Notes: generated by a model not told the origin, from the sequence alone. Counted from the first letter of the stretch, positions 48,508 to 58,509 are shown. The stretch: 64,000 nucleotides of DNA from Pseudomonas sp. MM211 (GCF_020386635.1 NZ_CP081942.1:806001-870000), one strand, 5' to 3'. Numbers and translations: made by a program.

Positions 48508-50271
48508 TCAGTGATGCCCAGGTGTCTCGGGCTTGTCGAGGGTTTCGAACAGGGCGATCTGCAGGCGTGTGTGCACGCGGATGAACCAGCGCCACAACAC
48601 GGCCACCACACCGGCGGCGACGACACCGACCAGCAGTAGCATGTCGTTGGACGGCAGGATGCTCGACGACAGCGCCGTCAGCAGCACCATGATGCCGACC
48701 AGCGAGAGCAGCGGAATCACCTCGGAAATCACCTTGCGCACCCGCGCGGTATGACGACCGGCCTTCTCCTGGCGCACGCCCATCTCGGCGAGCAGCATGG
48801 AGAGCGCCTTGATCTTGCGGTACGCCGCGATCAGGCACGGCAGCGACAGGATCAGGGCCGCGCCCCAGATTACCGCCTTGCGCAGGTTCTCCTGATCCAG
48901 CCACTGGCCCAGCCAGGCGCCGATCTGCGTGGCGAAGAAGGCGATGCCGAGGAAGATCGCCACCACGAACGCCAGGTTGACCAGCACCTGCAGGACGATC
49001 TTGCGGATCATCCCAGCCAGGATCGCGCCCTGGCCTTGCGGCTGGATGCTGCGCAGCCACTCGCCATACAGCGAGAACACCCGCGACACGCGCTGCGGCA
49101 TGACCTTGCCGAGGCTCACTGCCAAGGGATCGGCCGAGCGGATCAGATACGGCGTGGTCAGGGTGGTGATCACCGACACGGCTACCGCTACCGGGTAGAG
49201 GAAGTCGCTGGTCACCTGCAGGGTCATGCCCAGGGTGGCGATGATGAAAGAGAACTCGCCGATCTGCGACAGGCCCATGCCGACGCGCAGCGAGGTACGA
49301 CCATCATTACCGGCAATGAACGAGCCCACGCTGCACGAAACCACTTTACCGACGATGACCGCCACGGTGATCACCGCGATCGGCCAGGCATATTCGACCA
49401 GCACGTTGGGGTCGAGCAGCAGGCCGATGGCGACGAAGAAGATCGCGCTGAACATGTCGCGCACTGGCTCGATCAGGCGCTCGATCTGCACCAACTGGCG
49501 CGACTCGGCCATGATCGCGCCGATCAGGAACGCGCCCAGCACCATGCTGTATTCCAGCTTGACCACCAGCAGGCAGAAGCCGAAGCACATGCCCAGTACC
49601 GCCACCAGCAGCATCTCGTTGCTTTCGAACTTGGCTACATAGGCGAGGATGCGCGGCACCAGGATGATACCGATGACCAGGGCGACGATCATGAACAGCG
49701 ACAGCTTGCCGACGGTGGCGAACACCTCGCCGGTTTCCACGCTACCGCTCAGGGCGATACCGGACAGCAGCGCGATGATGCCGATACCAAGGATGTCCTC
49801 AACGATCAGCACCCCGAAGATCAGCTGTGCGAAGCGCTCGTTCTTCATCTTCAGGTCGCCGAGCGCCTTGATGATGATAGTCGTCGAGGAAATCGCCAGG
49901 ATCGCGCCGAGGAACAGCGAATCCATTGTGCTCCAGCCGAAGTAGCGGCCGATCTCGAAACCGATCCAGATCATCAGGATGATTTCCAGGAACGCCGCGA
50001 TAAAGGCCGTGGCTCCGACGTTGAACAGCTTGCGCAGGCTGAATTCCAGCCCCAGGCAGAACATCAGGAAGATCACCCCCAGCTCGGCGAGGGTGCGGAT
50101 GGTCTCTTCATCGTGGATCAGGCCGAACGGCGGCGTGTGCGGGCCGATCAGGAAGCCGGCGAGGATGTAACCGAGCACCACCGGCTGCTTGAAGCGGTGG
50201 AACAGCACGGTGACCACGCCGGCCACCAGCATGATCACCGCTAGATCCTGGATGAAGCTGATGGCATGCAT
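48508..50271 (-). CDS. CPA2-family cation/proton antiporter without TrkA domain
   Basis: 587 residues. The antiporter core has about 12-13 helices: FHRFKQPVVLGYILAGFLIG, LGVIFLMFCLGLEFSLRKL, the ion-site region FGVLIVEDILGIGIIALLSG and LSQIGEFSFIIATLG. In place of a cytosolic TrkA-N domain, the C-terminal ~170 residues contain further hydrophobic segments (LVNLAFVVAIFLGIAFFA, AVIWGAALILSLPCLIAAY, MLLLVGVVAAGVVAVLW). It is probably a Na+/H+ or K+/H+ antiporter of the inner membrane. It points toward a terminator and is unlinked to other genes. Confidence 0.88.
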   Translation of the reverse strand: MHAISFIQDLAVIMLVAGVVTVLFHRFKQPVVLGYILAGFLIGPHTPPFGLIHDEETIRTLAELGVIFLMFCLGLEFSLRKLFNVGATAFIAAFLEIILMIWIGFEIGRYFGWSTMDSLFLGAILAISSTTIIIKALGDLKMKNERFAQLIFGVLIVEDILGIGIIALLSGIALSGSVETGEVFATVGKLSLFMIVALVIGIILVPRILAYVAKFESNEMLLVAVLGMCFGFCLLVVKLEYSMVLGAFLIGAIMAESRQLVQIERLIEPVRDMFSAIFFVAIGLLLDPNVLVEYAWPIAVITVAVIVGKVVSCSVGSFIAGNDGRTSLRVGMGLSQIGEFSFIIATLGMTLQVTSDFLYPVAVAVSVITTLTTPYLIRSADPLAVSLGKVMPQRVSRVFSLYGEWLRSIQPQGQGAILAGMIRKIVLQVLVNLAFVVAIFLGIAFFATQIGAWLGQWLDQENLRKAVIWGAALILSLPCLIAAYRKIKALSMLLAEMGVRQEKAGRHTARVRKVISEVIPLLSLVGIMVLLTALSSSILPSNDMLLLVGVVAAGVVAVLWRWFIRVHTRLQIALFETLDKPETPGHH

Positions 50272-50554
50272 GAGGAAACTGCTCCTTGTTTTGGGGCAGG
50301 CACAAGCGAGCTCGGGCGGCTGCTCGATGGCTCACGTGAGCCTGCTGGATAATGGGGATTATTGGCCCGTTGCTGGGCCACTTTGACCGCAGGTTAACAT
50401 CCGAGCCGTACACGTCGCGACGTGGCAATATTCAGAAACATTTGCCACAAAGTGCACGCCGCATGCGGTTGCGCAGGTACCGCCAAAAGACGCTCGGTCG
50501 CGTTTCCAGGTCACTGGCTCGGCACCCTGGAGCAATTATCATGGGCGAATCCAA
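50272..50554. other. Intergenic region between two leftward genes
   Basis: This 283-base gap must hold the antiporter promoter. I see no gene, REP or clear operator. The antiporter start has GAGCAG just upstream. Confidence 0.35.
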
Positions 50555-51292
50555 TCAGCGTTCTTGCTCTTGCTCCTGCGACTCGGTGCTGACCTTCAGG
50601 TATTCGCCGGCCACGCTGATACCGGCGCCGCCGTATTGCTGGCACTGCGGGTCGAAGACTTCCAGCACACGGATATCCAGCCCTTCGTGAAACAGCTCGA
50701 CAGCACAGCCCTTGGGCAGATCCGCAGCCGTCAGTTGGAAATAGGCTTTCTCGCCTTGCAATGCTCCCTGCAGATAACCGACAGCAGCCGGGCCGTACTC
50801 TTCAATCTTTGCACCTGCGCGCAACGGGGCAAAAGACGCGCGATAGCTACCGTCTGGCTGGCGGCTAACGTACAGGCTGCTCCACATTGCCGCTCCGGAG
50901 TAGCGCAGATAGCGCCCCTCCAAGCTGGCACCAAGGGCCTGGTAGTTCAGCGCCGCGGACACCGAGCGCAGGTTGTGGCGGGTGGCCGTGCCCTGCATAC
51001 CGTCGTGCAGCGCCAGGTTCAACCAGGCCCTTGCCTGGCCCGGCTCCTGGAGACGCAGATTGGTCACCACCAGATTGTTCAGAGCCAGCTCGCGGGCGGC
51101 AGCGTCATCAGCCTGCTCGGCACGCCGCAACTGGCGCTCGAAGTTGCCTGCAGCCTCATCGTAACGGCCCGCCTGATAGGCTGCAGTACCGGCAGCGTTG
51201 CACAGGCTGACGCTGTCACAGGGCTGCGGTGCAGCCTGGGCGGCAACGGCAAACAGCGGCAACAGGGCAAAGGAAAGAAGCGTGCGCGTCAT
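50555..51292 (-). CDS. Secreted protein with TPR-like repeats, unknown function
   Basis: 245 residues with signal peptide (LLSFALLPLFAVAAQA). Residues about 30-100 form TPR-like helices (AAGTAAYQAGRYDEAAGNFE and LALNNLVVTNLRLQEPGQAR). The C-terminal half is beta-rich, with GRYLRYSGAAMWSSLYVS and GCAVELFHEGLDIRVLEVFD. It ends with a Gln/Glu run. Cys residues (PCDSVSLC, GCAVE, PQCQQ) suggest disulfides in the periplasm. I do not recognise a characterised family. Confidence 0.8.
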   Translation of the reverse strand: MTRTLLSFALLPLFAVAAQAAPQPCDSVSLCNAAGTAAYQAGRYDEAAGNFERQLRRAEQADDAAARELALNNLVVTNLRLQEPGQARAWLNLALHDGMQGTATRHNLRSVSAALNYQALGASLEGRYLRYSGAAMWSSLYVSRQPDGSYRASFAPLRAGAKIEEYGPAAVGYLQGALQGEKAYFQLTAADLPKGCAVELFHEGLDIRVLEVFDPQCQQYGGAGISVAGEYLKVSTESQEQEQER

Positions 51293-51445
51293 GTGTCTTC
51301 CTCATGGGTGAATAAATGGCCATGGCTCTGAGAGTGAAATGCCCTTACATACGTTGCAGCAATCGAGTACATAGACACAATCGACCAGCCAGCGCCTTAC
51401 CCATCGCGGACAATTGCGCCCCCTCAACCTGATGAGCCAGACACT

Positions 51446-51928
51446 ATGGAACCCGGAAACGCCCAACTGACGATGACCGTTCTGATGACCCCGGACATGG
51501 CCAACTTCTCCGGCAATGTACACGGCGGCACGCTGCTCAAGTATCTCGACGAAGTGGCCTACGCCTGCGCCAGCCGCTATGCCGGTCGCTACGTGGTAAC
51601 CCTATCAGTGGATCAGGTGACATTTCGCGAACCGGTGCACGTCGGCGAGCTGGTGACCTTTCTGGCCTCGGTCAACTACACCGGACGCACCTCCATGGAA
51701 GTCGGCATCAAGGTAGTCACCGAAAACATCCGCGAGCGCTCGGTGCGCCATACCAACAGCTGCTTCTTCACCATGGTGGCAGTCGACGAAAACGGTAAAT
51801 CCACCGAAGTGCCGCCCCGTCAACCTCAGACCTCGGAGGAGCAACGGCGTTTCGAACAGGGCCAACAGCGCCGCGAGATTCGTCAGGAGCTGGAAAACCG
51901 CTACCGCGCGCTCAAAGGCGAGGCATGA
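51446..51928 (+). CDS. Acyl-CoA thioesterase (YciA/BACH-like hotdog fold)
   Basis: 160 residues. The hotdog signature is MANFSGNVHGGTLLKYLDEV, with the catalytic Asp/Glu in LDEVAYACASRYA. VTLSVDQVTFREPVHVGELV and NYTGRTSMEVGIKV follow. The C-terminal Gln/Arg/Glu-rich helix (EEQRRFEQGQQRREIRQELE) is longer than in E. coli YciA. It hydrolyses acyl-CoA to free acid and CoA in the cytosol. It is divergent from the TPR gene. Confidence 0.92.
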   Translation: MEPGNAQLTMTVLMTPDMANFSGNVHGGTLLKYLDEVAYACASRYAGRYVVTLSVDQVTFREPVHVGELVTFLASVNYTGRTSMEVGIKVVTENIRERSVRHTNSCFFTMVAVDENGKSTEVPPRQPQTSEEQRRFEQGQQRREIRQELENRYRALKGEA

Positions 51929-52116
51929 CGCGGCTTACAGCGCGCAGGCAGACTGCAGACACATTTTGTATAAAGACCTTTTAGTTATAAACAATATTTT
52001 AATATAAACTATCGGTCTTTACGGTCGGGCAATCCGACCTTGGCCGCTACGCTGTTCTGCGCTGTATCCCCCTGCAGTGCAGGCATGCCAGGCCCTTCTG
52101 TTCATAGGGAGAACGC

Positions 52117-53811
52117 ATGCCTCACCACACACCCCTGATTGCGACAATCGCCGCCGGCTTCGTGCTGGCCTACCTGTTCGGCAGCCTGGCCAACCGCCTG
52201 CGCCTGTCGCCACTGGTAGGCTATCTGATCGCTGGCGTGATCGTCGGCCCCTTCACTCCCGGCTTCGTTGCCGACAAGGAGCTGTCCCACGAAATCTCCG
52301 AGATCGGCGTGATCCTGCTGATGTTCGGCGTGGGCCTGCACTTCTCCCTGAAAGACCTGATGTCGGTCAAACACATCGCCATTCCCGGCGCCGTGGTGCA
52401 GATCGCCGTGGCCACGGTGATGGGCATGGGCCTGTCCTGGGCGATGGGCTGGAGTTGGGGCGCCGGCCTGGTGTTCGGCCTGGCACTGTCGGTGGCCAGT
52501 ACCGTGGTACTGCTACGCGCCCTCGAAGAGCGCCAGTTGATCGATACCCGCCGCGGCAAGATCGCCGTGGGCTGGCTGATCGTCGAAGACCTGGTGATGG
52601 TGCTGGCCCTGGTACTGTTGCCAGCGCTGTCCGGCGTGCTCGGCGGCATTCCTCAGGGCGACGGTTCCAGCAGCATCGGCATGCAGTTGCTGATCACCCT
52701 AGGCAAGGTCACCGCGTTCGTCGCGCTGATGGTCGTGGTCGGGCGCCGGGTCATTCCCTGGTTGCTGGAGCGCAGCGCTGGCACCGGTTCGCGCGAGCTG
52801 TTCACCCTGGCCGTGCTGGCCATCGCCATGGGCATCGCCTACGGCTCGGCGCAGCTGTTCGGGGTGTCCTTCGCCCTTGGCGCCTTCTTCGCCGGGATGA
52901 TCCTCAACGAGTCCGAATACAGCCACAAGGCAGCCGAAGACTCGCTGCCGCTGCGTGATGCCTTCGCGGTGCTGTTCTTCGTGTCGGTGGGCATGCTGTT
53001 CAATCCGTCGATCCTGCTCGAGCAGCCACTGCTGGTGCTGGGTACCTTCCTGGTCATCGTGTTCGGTAAATCCCTGGCGGCGATGTTGATCGTGCTGGCG
53101 TTCCGCAAACCGCTGAGCACCGCGCTGACCATTTCGGTGAGCCTGGCGCAGATCGGTGAGTTTTCGTTCATCCTGATCGGCCTGGGCATCGGCCTGAATC
53201 TGGTGCCGGAAGCGGGCCGCGACCTGGTGCTGGCCGGCGCGATCCTGTCGATCCTCTGCAACCCGCTGCTGTTCCTGCTGATCGACCGCCTGCAGCCATG
53301 GCTGGATCGCCGCGAGCACACCACGCCGGCCGATCAGGTCAGCGCCGCGGACAGCGAAGACAACGACCTGCACCCGATCAGCGAAGTCGGCCACGCCATT
53401 CTCATCGGTCACGGCCGTGTCGGCAGCCGAATCAGCAAGCGCCTGCGTGACGAAGGCGTGCCGTTGGTGATCATCGACGACAACCGAACCCGCGCCCAGG
53501 AACTGCGTGAAGAAGGCTTCAGCGTGGTGCTCGGCAACGCCGCCAGCACCCATGTACTGGAACTGGCCAACGTCGCCCAGGCGCGCTGGCTGATGATCGC
53601 CATCCCCAACAGCCTGGAGGCCGGGCAGATCGCTCTGCATGGCCGTCAGGCGAATGCCGGGTTGGATATCATTGCCCGCGCCCACTTTGACGATGAAGTC
53701 GATTACCTGCGCGAGCACAACGCCGACCTGGTGGTGATGGGTGAACGGGAAATCGCCCGGGTGATGTTCGAGCGCCTGGGGCTGCAGGCACCGGCGCCGA
53801 TCGCGCAGTAG
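52117..53811 (+). CDS. ybaL: CPA2 cation/proton antiporter with TrkA-N domain (YbaL-like)
   Basis: 564 residues. The membrane domain has about 12 helices (LRLSPLVGYLIAGVIVGPFT, ISEIGVILLMFGVGLHFSLK, GWLIVEDLVMVLALVLLPAL and LAQIGEFSFILIGLG). A cytosolic TrkA-N Rossmann domain follows from about 425 (HAILIGHGRVGSRISKRLRD, VVLGNAASTHVLELANV). It matches E. coli YbaL/KefB-like K+/H+ antiporters regulated by nucleotide binding. An AT-rich stretch at 51960-52020 upstream probably holds the promoter. Confidence 0.92.
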   Translation: MPHHTPLIATIAAGFVLAYLFGSLANRLRLSPLVGYLIAGVIVGPFTPGFVADKELSHEISEIGVILLMFGVGLHFSLKDLMSVKHIAIPGAVVQIAVATVMGMGLSWAMGWSWGAGLVFGLALSVASTVVLLRALEERQLIDTRRGKIAVGWLIVEDLVMVLALVLLPALSGVLGGIPQGDGSSSIGMQLLITLGKVTAFVALMVVVGRRVIPWLLERSAGTGSRELFTLAVLAIAMGIAYGSAQLFGVSFALGAFFAGMILNESEYSHKAAEDSLPLRDAFAVLFFVSVGMLFNPSILLEQPLLVLGTFLVIVFGKSLAAMLIVLAFRKPLSTALTISVSLAQIGEFSFILIGLGIGLNLVPEAGRDLVLAGAILSILCNPLLFLLIDRLQPWLDRREHTTPADQVSAADSEDNDLHPISEVGHAILIGHGRVGSRISKRLRDEGVPLVIIDDNRTRAQELREEGFSVVLGNAASTHVLELANVAQARWLMIAIPNSLEAGQIALHGRQANAGLDIIARAHFDDEVDYLREHNADLVVMGEREIARVMFERLGLQAPAPIAQ

Positions 53812-54141
53812 GTCGGCCGCGATATCGCCAATCGCCCGCAAGCGGGCTCCTACACGGGCTCTGGTATCCACACGATCGCGTAGGAGCCGAGGGGGCGCCT
53901 AGCCCTTGCCGGCGATTGGCAGCCACGCGGCAATTTTGCAGAACGAACGCTATTGCATCGCCCGCAAGCGGGCTCCTACGAATCCGGCGCACTTTAGGAG
54001 CCCTCGCCGGCGACCGCTCCAGCCCTCTTGCCCCAGAAAATGAGGCAATGGGCACAGCGCGATAAATCAGCCGATTCGTGGGCGGCAACTGTCACGGTAG
54101 ATCGGGTAAGCTGAGCGCTCACTGTCCCGAGCCCGTGCACC
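53812..54141. repeat. REP cluster of the GTAGGAGCC class
   Basis: There is no gene. REPs lie at 53832-53853 (minus), 53880-53919 (plus) and 53958-53979 (minus), with a fragment near 53997-54010. The middle copy has AGGGGGCGCCTAGCC at 53890-53904, splitting the hairpin just before CTTGCCGGCGATT. The region 54015-54141 shows no clear element. Confidence 0.8.
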
Positions 54142-54570
54142 ATGTTGACCCTCGGCAACCTCTTCATCCTTATGCTTCTGGCCGCTGCCGCCGCCTGGCT
54201 ATGGCATGGCCACGGCATTCGTGAGCGTGCGCTGACGCTGGTCAAGCAGCACTGCGGCAAGCTGGATATCGAACTGCTCGACGGCAACGTCGCCTTCCAG
54301 CGTTTCGGCATCGTGCGTGATGGCCGCGGCAACCGACGCTTTGCCCGGGTCTACGGCTTCGAGTTTACGGTCACTGGCGAGCAGCGCCATGCTGGCCGCA
54401 TCGTCATGTTCGGCGCGCACTTGGGCAGTATCGAGCTGGATCCCTATCCGTTCCGCGAGCCGCCGGCAGTATTGCCTCCGACACCCGCACCCGCACCCGC
54501 ACCCAGGCAGTCTGGTCAGGTGATCGAGTTGCAGCAATGGCGTCGCGACCATCCGTCCACGCGGGACTGA
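54142..54570 (+). CDS. DUF3301 membrane-anchored protein
   Basis: 142 residues. A single N-terminal membrane helix (LFILMLLAAAAAWLWHGHGI) is followed by a compact beta-rich cytosolic domain (IELLDGNVAFQRFGIVRDGR, YGFEFTVTGEQRHAGRIVMF). This is the full DUF3301 pattern. A PTPAPAPAPRQ linker comes from a short CACCCG tandem repeat. Function is unknown. It is convergent with the CobW gene, with only eight bases between stops. Confidence 0.85.
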   Translation: MLTLGNLFILMLLAAAAAWLWHGHGIRERALTLVKQHCGKLDIELLDGNVAFQRFGIVRDGRGNRRFARVYGFEFTVTGEQRHAGRIVMFGAHLGSIELDPYPFREPPAVLPPTPAPAPAPRQSGQVIELQQWRRDHPSTRD

Positions 54571-54578
54571 AACAGCCC

Positions 54579-55550
54579 TCAACCCATTCGGCAGGCAGCC
54601 ATTCCCGTGCGCAACAAGGCCTCGTCTTGCGGGCTGCTGAAGATCAGTTCCAGCCGCGAATCCTTGCGCCACTCGCTGTTCTGCCAATGCAAAGGTTGTC
54701 CCTCCAGGGCATTGGCTGACAGCCAGCCAGCGTTGGTCTGCAGCACCAGCTTGGCGCGCCGCCACGGCAGTGTCGTTAGCCACTGCTGCACCCGCAGCAG
54801 ATCGAAACACTGGCTGGGGTGCCAGCGCCAGCCGATGCTCCAGCCGATGCTCCAGCCCTCGGGCTGATCCTGAATCAGACAGATCGGCTCCTCGGCACGG
54901 TGCCAGACCATCGCGGGGGGTAGCGGGCCATCCGGTAAAGAGCGGCTGCCAACCAGAGCGTCAGCCACGGGGCCCATGGGTAGACGACTGAACGGCAATA
55001 CGCCCTGGCTCGTCCAGTACACCCCCTGCTGGAGCCTTTCCTCGATGCGAGCGCGCGCGGCGCCATCCACCCCTTCGCTTTTGTTCAGCACCAGCAGCCC
55101 GGCATGGCGCAAAGCATCGCACTGGCTATCAGCGAGTGGCACGTCGGCAGCCAGAGCAGCGGCGTCCAGCACCATCAGCAATGGCTGTACGGCCAGCACG
55201 CCCTCCCAAGGCGCCTGGCTCAGCTGTTCCAGCAGATTCAGCGGATGCCCAAGGCCGGAAGGCTCGATAAACAAACGATCCGGTTTGGCCTTGCGCAGCA
55301 GACGGCCGAGGCCGACCTGAAAGGGCACGCCATTGACGCAGCACAGGCAGCCACCGGCTACCTCACTGAAGCTCAGGCCGTCCTCATCACGATTCAGTAA
55401 CGCGGCATCCAGGCCGATCTGCCCGAACTCATTGATCAGCACCGCCCAGCGCTCGTGCGCAGGCCGTTGCGCCAGCAACTGACGGATCAGGCTGGTCTTG
55501 CCGGCGCCCAACGGGCCGGCGATCAGGTGGGTGGGTATCTGTTTCAACAT
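54579..55550 (-). CDS. CobW/COG0523 GTP-binding protein
   Basis: About 323 residues from MLKQIPTHLIAGPLGAGKTS; the frame continues upstream to 56015 but crosses another gene and is an artefact. Walker A is GPLGAGKTS (12-20) and the metal motif is CLCC at 68-71. Switch regions include ALINEFGQIGLDAALL-like LINEFGQIGLDAALLN, and base recognition is NKSE. COG0523 GTPases are metal chaperones, here presumably for zinc given the neighbourhood. A 12-bp tandem duplication encodes SIGWSIGW. It lacks the long His-rich loop of some members. Confidence 0.87.
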   Translation of the reverse strand: MLKQIPTHLIAGPLGAGKTSLIRQLLAQRPAHERWAVLINEFGQIGLDAALLNRDEDGLSFSEVAGGCLCCVNGVPFQVGLGRLLRKAKPDRLFIEPSGLGHPLNLLEQLSQAPWEGVLAVQPLLMVLDAAALAADVPLADSQCDALRHAGLLVLNKSEGVDGAARARIEERLQQGVYWTSQGVLPFSRLPMGPVADALVGSRSLPDGPLPPAMVWHRAEEPICLIQDQPEGWSIGWSIGWRWHPSQCFDLLRVQQWLTTLPWRRAKLVLQTNAGWLSANALEGQPLHWQNSEWRKDSRLELIFSSPQDEALLRTGMAACRMG

Positions 55551-55649
55551 GACGCCATGGTGCAACGTTAGGGCCTTAGGGAAAAGCGCAGCTTGCGATA
55601 AGCTCGCCATAGCCCCTACAGTTTCGCAACATTTTCCGGAGTTGGTTCG

Positions 55650-56003
55650 ATGCGTCGTTTGCTGCTGCTTGCGTTCTGTAGTGTGTCCAGCCTGGCCTGG
55701 GGCGAAGCTTGTGTGGTGCACAGCCAGGCAGAGCGCCTGGACGTCAAGGTTTGCCAGCAGAACCGCAGCATCCCGCCGAATCTGTTCCGTACCGGCTTCT
55801 GTCAGCCACAGCTCAAGGGCCAGAAGGTCGACGTCAGCTTCGTCGAGCAGTGCCCCACCGGCGCGTTCGGCGTGTGCCGCAACGCCAAGGTGGGCGGCAC
55901 GCCCTACCAGCAGGACGTTCACTATTATGGCGTGGCCAACGACGCCGCTTACCTCAAGCCATTCTGCGAACGGCAAAGCAAAGGCGTGTGGATGGCCTAC
56001 TGA
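55650..56003 (+). CDS. Small secreted Cys-rich protein of unknown function
   Basis: 117 residues. TTCCGGAG precedes the ATG. A signal peptide (MRRLLLLAFCSVSSLAWG) is followed by a mature domain with six Cys (21, 35, 51, 68, 76, 106), suggesting three disulfides in the periplasm. It contains CPTGAFGVCRNAKVGGTPYQ and VHYYGVANDAAYLKPFCERQ. I recognise no characterised family. It diverges from the CobW gene by 99 bases and lies inside the zinc island, but no Zur-like site is visible in front of it. Confidence 0.78.
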   Translation: MRRLLLLAFCSVSSLAWGEACVVHSQAERLDVKVCQQNRSIPPNLFRTGFCQPQLKGQKVDVSFVEQCPTGAFGVCRNAKVGGTPYQQDVHYYGVANDAAYLKPFCERQSKGVWMAY

Positions 56004-56204
56004 GCCGTCACTCAATCGTCATCTCTATCGGCGTTAATACACCCTCTCTTCGCAGTCGGTCAGGCCCGGCTGCAATGTCGCTGCGCCCAGGCGCAGCATT
56101 TTTTTGCCTGCAGATTGGCAGCGCTCAAACCTGTTCACGGTCTAGCGAGCTAGAGCCTGTTTGAACGCAGCAGGGCCGGCACGCATCAGATCCTGAGCAG
56201 GTTC

Positions 56205-56852
56205 TTAGGCCAGCCAGTCCAGGGTCAGCAACAAGCGCCGCTCTCCCGCCGGCAAGGCCGGCGAACGGTGCACCAGGCCACGGCCTTCGTTGCCGATCCA
56301 GCGCTCACCCTTGAGCAGCGCCACGTGACCGCAGCCTATCTGCTCGACCACGGCATTCTCCGCTGGCAGCGCCTGGGGCCCACCGAGATGCTGACGTGAC
56401 ACTGCACCCTCGCGCAGCCACTGACTCCCGACGCCGGCGTAGCTGGTGATCAGCCGCAGCGGCACCTTGTCGACATGAAAACGTGGACACATGGCAGCGT
56501 CCAGCGCGCGCAGGCGCAAACCGATGCTGCGAGCATCGAGCAGAAAGGCATAAGCGCGGATCAGCCAGGCCACGTCGGCAAGAAAAGCTGCCTGGCCAAG
56601 AATGTCGCTGTACTCGGAGAGCAGGCCGGGCAACGCTGGCTCAGCATAGGCGTCGCTCAGGTCGATGCACAGCGATTGCGCCAGCGGCTCGCCCTGGGCC
56701 AGCAAGGTGCTGGCAAATGCCGAAAGATGCTCCGGCAGCCTGCGCTGCCAGACCGCCAGATTGACCTCATCACGCAACGCCTCACCGAGCACGTCGATCT
56801 CTTCACCACTGACCTGCTGCGGCATTACTCGGTGTTTGAACGCGAGCATCAT
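56205..56852 (-). CDS. DUF1826 protein linked to zinc GTPase genes
   Basis: 215 residues from an ATG at 56850-56852 that overlaps the zigA stop by ATGA. The DUF1826 core is visible as [20 protein letters not shown] (His and Asp of a double-stranded beta-helix type), then [20 protein letters not shown] and [20 protein letters not shown]. The residue pattern (HVD, later HRSP) could bind a metal. Members commonly sit with COG0523 GTPases. Its role is unknown; zinc-limitation response is inferred. Confidence 0.85.
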   Translation of the reverse strand: MMLAFKHRVMPQQVSGEEIDVLGEALRDEVNLAVWQRRLPEHLSAFASTLLAQGEPLAQSLCIDLSDAYAEPALPGLLSEYSDILGQAAFLADVAWLIRAYAFLLDARSIGLRLRALDAAMCPRFHVDKVPLRLITSYAGVGSQWLREGAVSRQHLGGPQALPAENAVVEQIGCGHVALLKGERWIGNEGRGLVHRSPALPAGERRLLLTLDWLA

Positions 56853-58051
56853 GCCGCCTCCACCCAAGGGCCGAACGGATCCGGCAACAAGCTCCAGGCC
56901 TCAGTGCCGGTGGCCATCTCGGCATCGCTCAGCAGGCAGTCGTCCAGCTCAGCGTGCAGTCGTGCGAAGTCGACATTCTGGCCGATGAACACCAGCTCCT
57001 GGCGGCAATCACCGCTAGCGGCGTCCCACTGGCGAATGATGCCCTTGAGGTCATCTTCATTCTGGGGCCATTGGCTCTTCGGCACGAAACGCCACCAGCG
57101 CCCGGCCAGGCCGTGGCGCATCAGGCCGCCGGCCTGGGACCAGCTACCCGCTTCCTGATACTTGCTGGCCAACCAGAAGAAGCCCTTGGAACGCAGCAGC
57201 CGGCCGTTGACCCACTCACGGTTGAGAAAGTCGAAAAAACGCTGCGGATGAAACGGCCGACGTGCCCGGTAGGCACTGGAGGCGATGCCGTATTCCTCGG
57301 TTTCCGGCACGTGCTCGCCGCGCATTTCCTTGAGCCAGCCCGGCGACTCGGCGGCGCGTTCGAAGTCGAACAGGCCGGTGTCGAGAATCGCCTTGAGCGG
57401 CACGGCACCCATGCTCATCGGCAGGATCCTGGCGCGGGTATTGAGGCGTTGCAGGATGGCGGTCAGCTCCTCGCGCTCGGCCTGGCTGATCAGGTCGATC
57501 TTGCTGATCAGCAGCACATCGGCGAACTCGATCTGTTCGATCAGCAGGTCACTGATCGAACGCTCGTCTTCCTCGCCAAGGGTCTCGCCACGGCTGGCCA
57601 GGCTCTGGGCAGCCTGGAAGTCAGGCAGGAAATTCACCCCATCGACCACCGTGACCAGAGTATCGAGACGCGCCAGATCGGCCAGGCTCTGCCCCTGTTC
57701 GTCACGAAAGGTGAAGGTTTCGGCGACCGGCAGTGGCTCGGAGATACCGGTGGACTCGATCAGCAGGTAGTCGAAGCGTCCGTCGCGAGCCAGCTTGCTG
57801 ACTTCCTCGAGCAAGTCCTCTCGCAGGGTGCAGCAGATGCAGCCATTGCTCATCTCCACCAGCTTCTCTTCGGCGCGGTTGAGGCTGACATCGCGCTGCA
57901 CTTCGCTGCCATCGATGTTGATTTCGCTCATGTCATTGACGATCACCGCCACGCGCAGGCCGTCGCGATTTCTCAGCACATGATTGAGCAGGGTGCTCTT
58001 GCCGGCGCCAAGAAAGCCGGACAGCACGGTTACGGGTAGACGGTTGGGCAT
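56849..58051 (-). CDS. zigA: Zur-regulated COG0523 GTPase
   Basis: 400 residues. Walker A is GFLGAGKST (12-20), the zinc motif CICC at 71-74, and base recognition SKIDL near 180. The C-terminal CobW_C domain has [20 protein letters not shown] and [10 protein letters not shown], as in the ZigA/YeiR-like zinc GTPases. These proteins deliver zinc to client enzymes when zinc is scarce. It follows dksA2 by 28 bases and overlaps DUF1826, so the three are one operon behind the palindrome at 58510. Confidence 0.92.
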   Translation of the reverse strand: MPNRLPVTVLSGFLGAGKSTLLNHVLRNRDGLRVAVIVNDMSEINIDGSEVQRDVSLNRAEEKLVEMSNGCICCTLREDLLEEVSKLARDGRFDYLLIESTGISEPLPVAETFTFRDEQGQSLADLARLDTLVTVVDGVNFLPDFQAAQSLASRGETLGEEDERSISDLLIEQIEFADVLLISKIDLISQAEREELTAILQRLNTRARILPMSMGAVPLKAILDTGLFDFERAAESPGWLKEMRGEHVPETEEYGIASSAYRARRPFHPQRFFDFLNREWVNGRLLRSKGFFWLASKYQEAGSWSQAGGLMRHGLAGRWWRFVPKSQWPQNEDDLKGIIRQWDAASGDCRQELVFIGQNVDFARLHAELDDCLLSDAEMATGTEAWSLLPDPFGPWVEAA

Positions 58052-58079
58052 CTCGGGTTCCTCATCAGGGCTTCAGGCA

Positions 58080-58484
58080 TTACACGGAGCGTTTGTGGCG
58101 TTCGCGCTGTTCTTCGCGCTCTTTCGCCTCGATACACAGGCTGGCCGTGGGCCGCAGCAGCAGACGACGCAGGCCAATCGGCTCACCGGTTTCGCGGCAC
58201 CAGCCGTACTCGCCATGGGCTAGCCGCTCGAGGGCTTCGTCGATCTTGTCGAGCAGCTTCTTTTCCCGTTCGAGCAGGCGCAGCTGCCACTGCCGCTGCT
58301 CTTCACGGCTGGCCATGTCGGCCTCGTCTGCGGGCCGCTCCTGCTCGCGCAGCGCGCCAAACTCGTCGTCGATGCGCTCCTGCAACTCCTGGCGCTGCTG
58401 AACCAGCAGGTTCCGGAAGAAATCCTGCTGAGCGTCGTTCATGTAGGCCTGAGGCGGCAGGGCAAGCAGTTCGTCGACGGTCAT
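58080..58484 (-). CDS. dksA2: Zinc-independent DksA paralogue
   Basis: 134 residues. The coiled-coil includes QQRQELQERIDDEFGALREQ with the acidic tip following in ADEADMASREE. The zinc-finger region has C96-x2-T99-x17-C117-x2-A120 in place of four Cys, the hallmark of Pseudomonas DksA2. This protein substitutes for DksA at RNA polymerase when zinc is limiting. It diverges from folE2 and is first in the dksA2-zigA-DUF1826 operon. Confidence 0.93.
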   Translation of the reverse strand: MTVDELLALPPQAYMNDAQQDFFRNLLVQQRQELQERIDDEFGALREQERPADEADMASREEQRQWQLRLLEREKKLLDKIDEALERLAHGEYGWCRETGEPIGLRRLLLRPTASLCIEAKEREEQRERHKRSV

Positions 58485-58509
58485 GGCAATCTCACAGGCT
58501 GACTATAAT

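Noticed and set aside
48751..50244. 497-residue open frame antisense to the CPA2 antiporter
   Set aside because: Extremely rich in Asp, Gln, His and Arg as expected for the complement of a membrane protein gene; no domain.
55551..56015. N-terminal extension of the CobW protein to 478 residues
   Set aside because: It is antisense to the small secreted Cys-rich gene and lacks CobW features; Walker A lies at the expected distance from the ATG at 55550.
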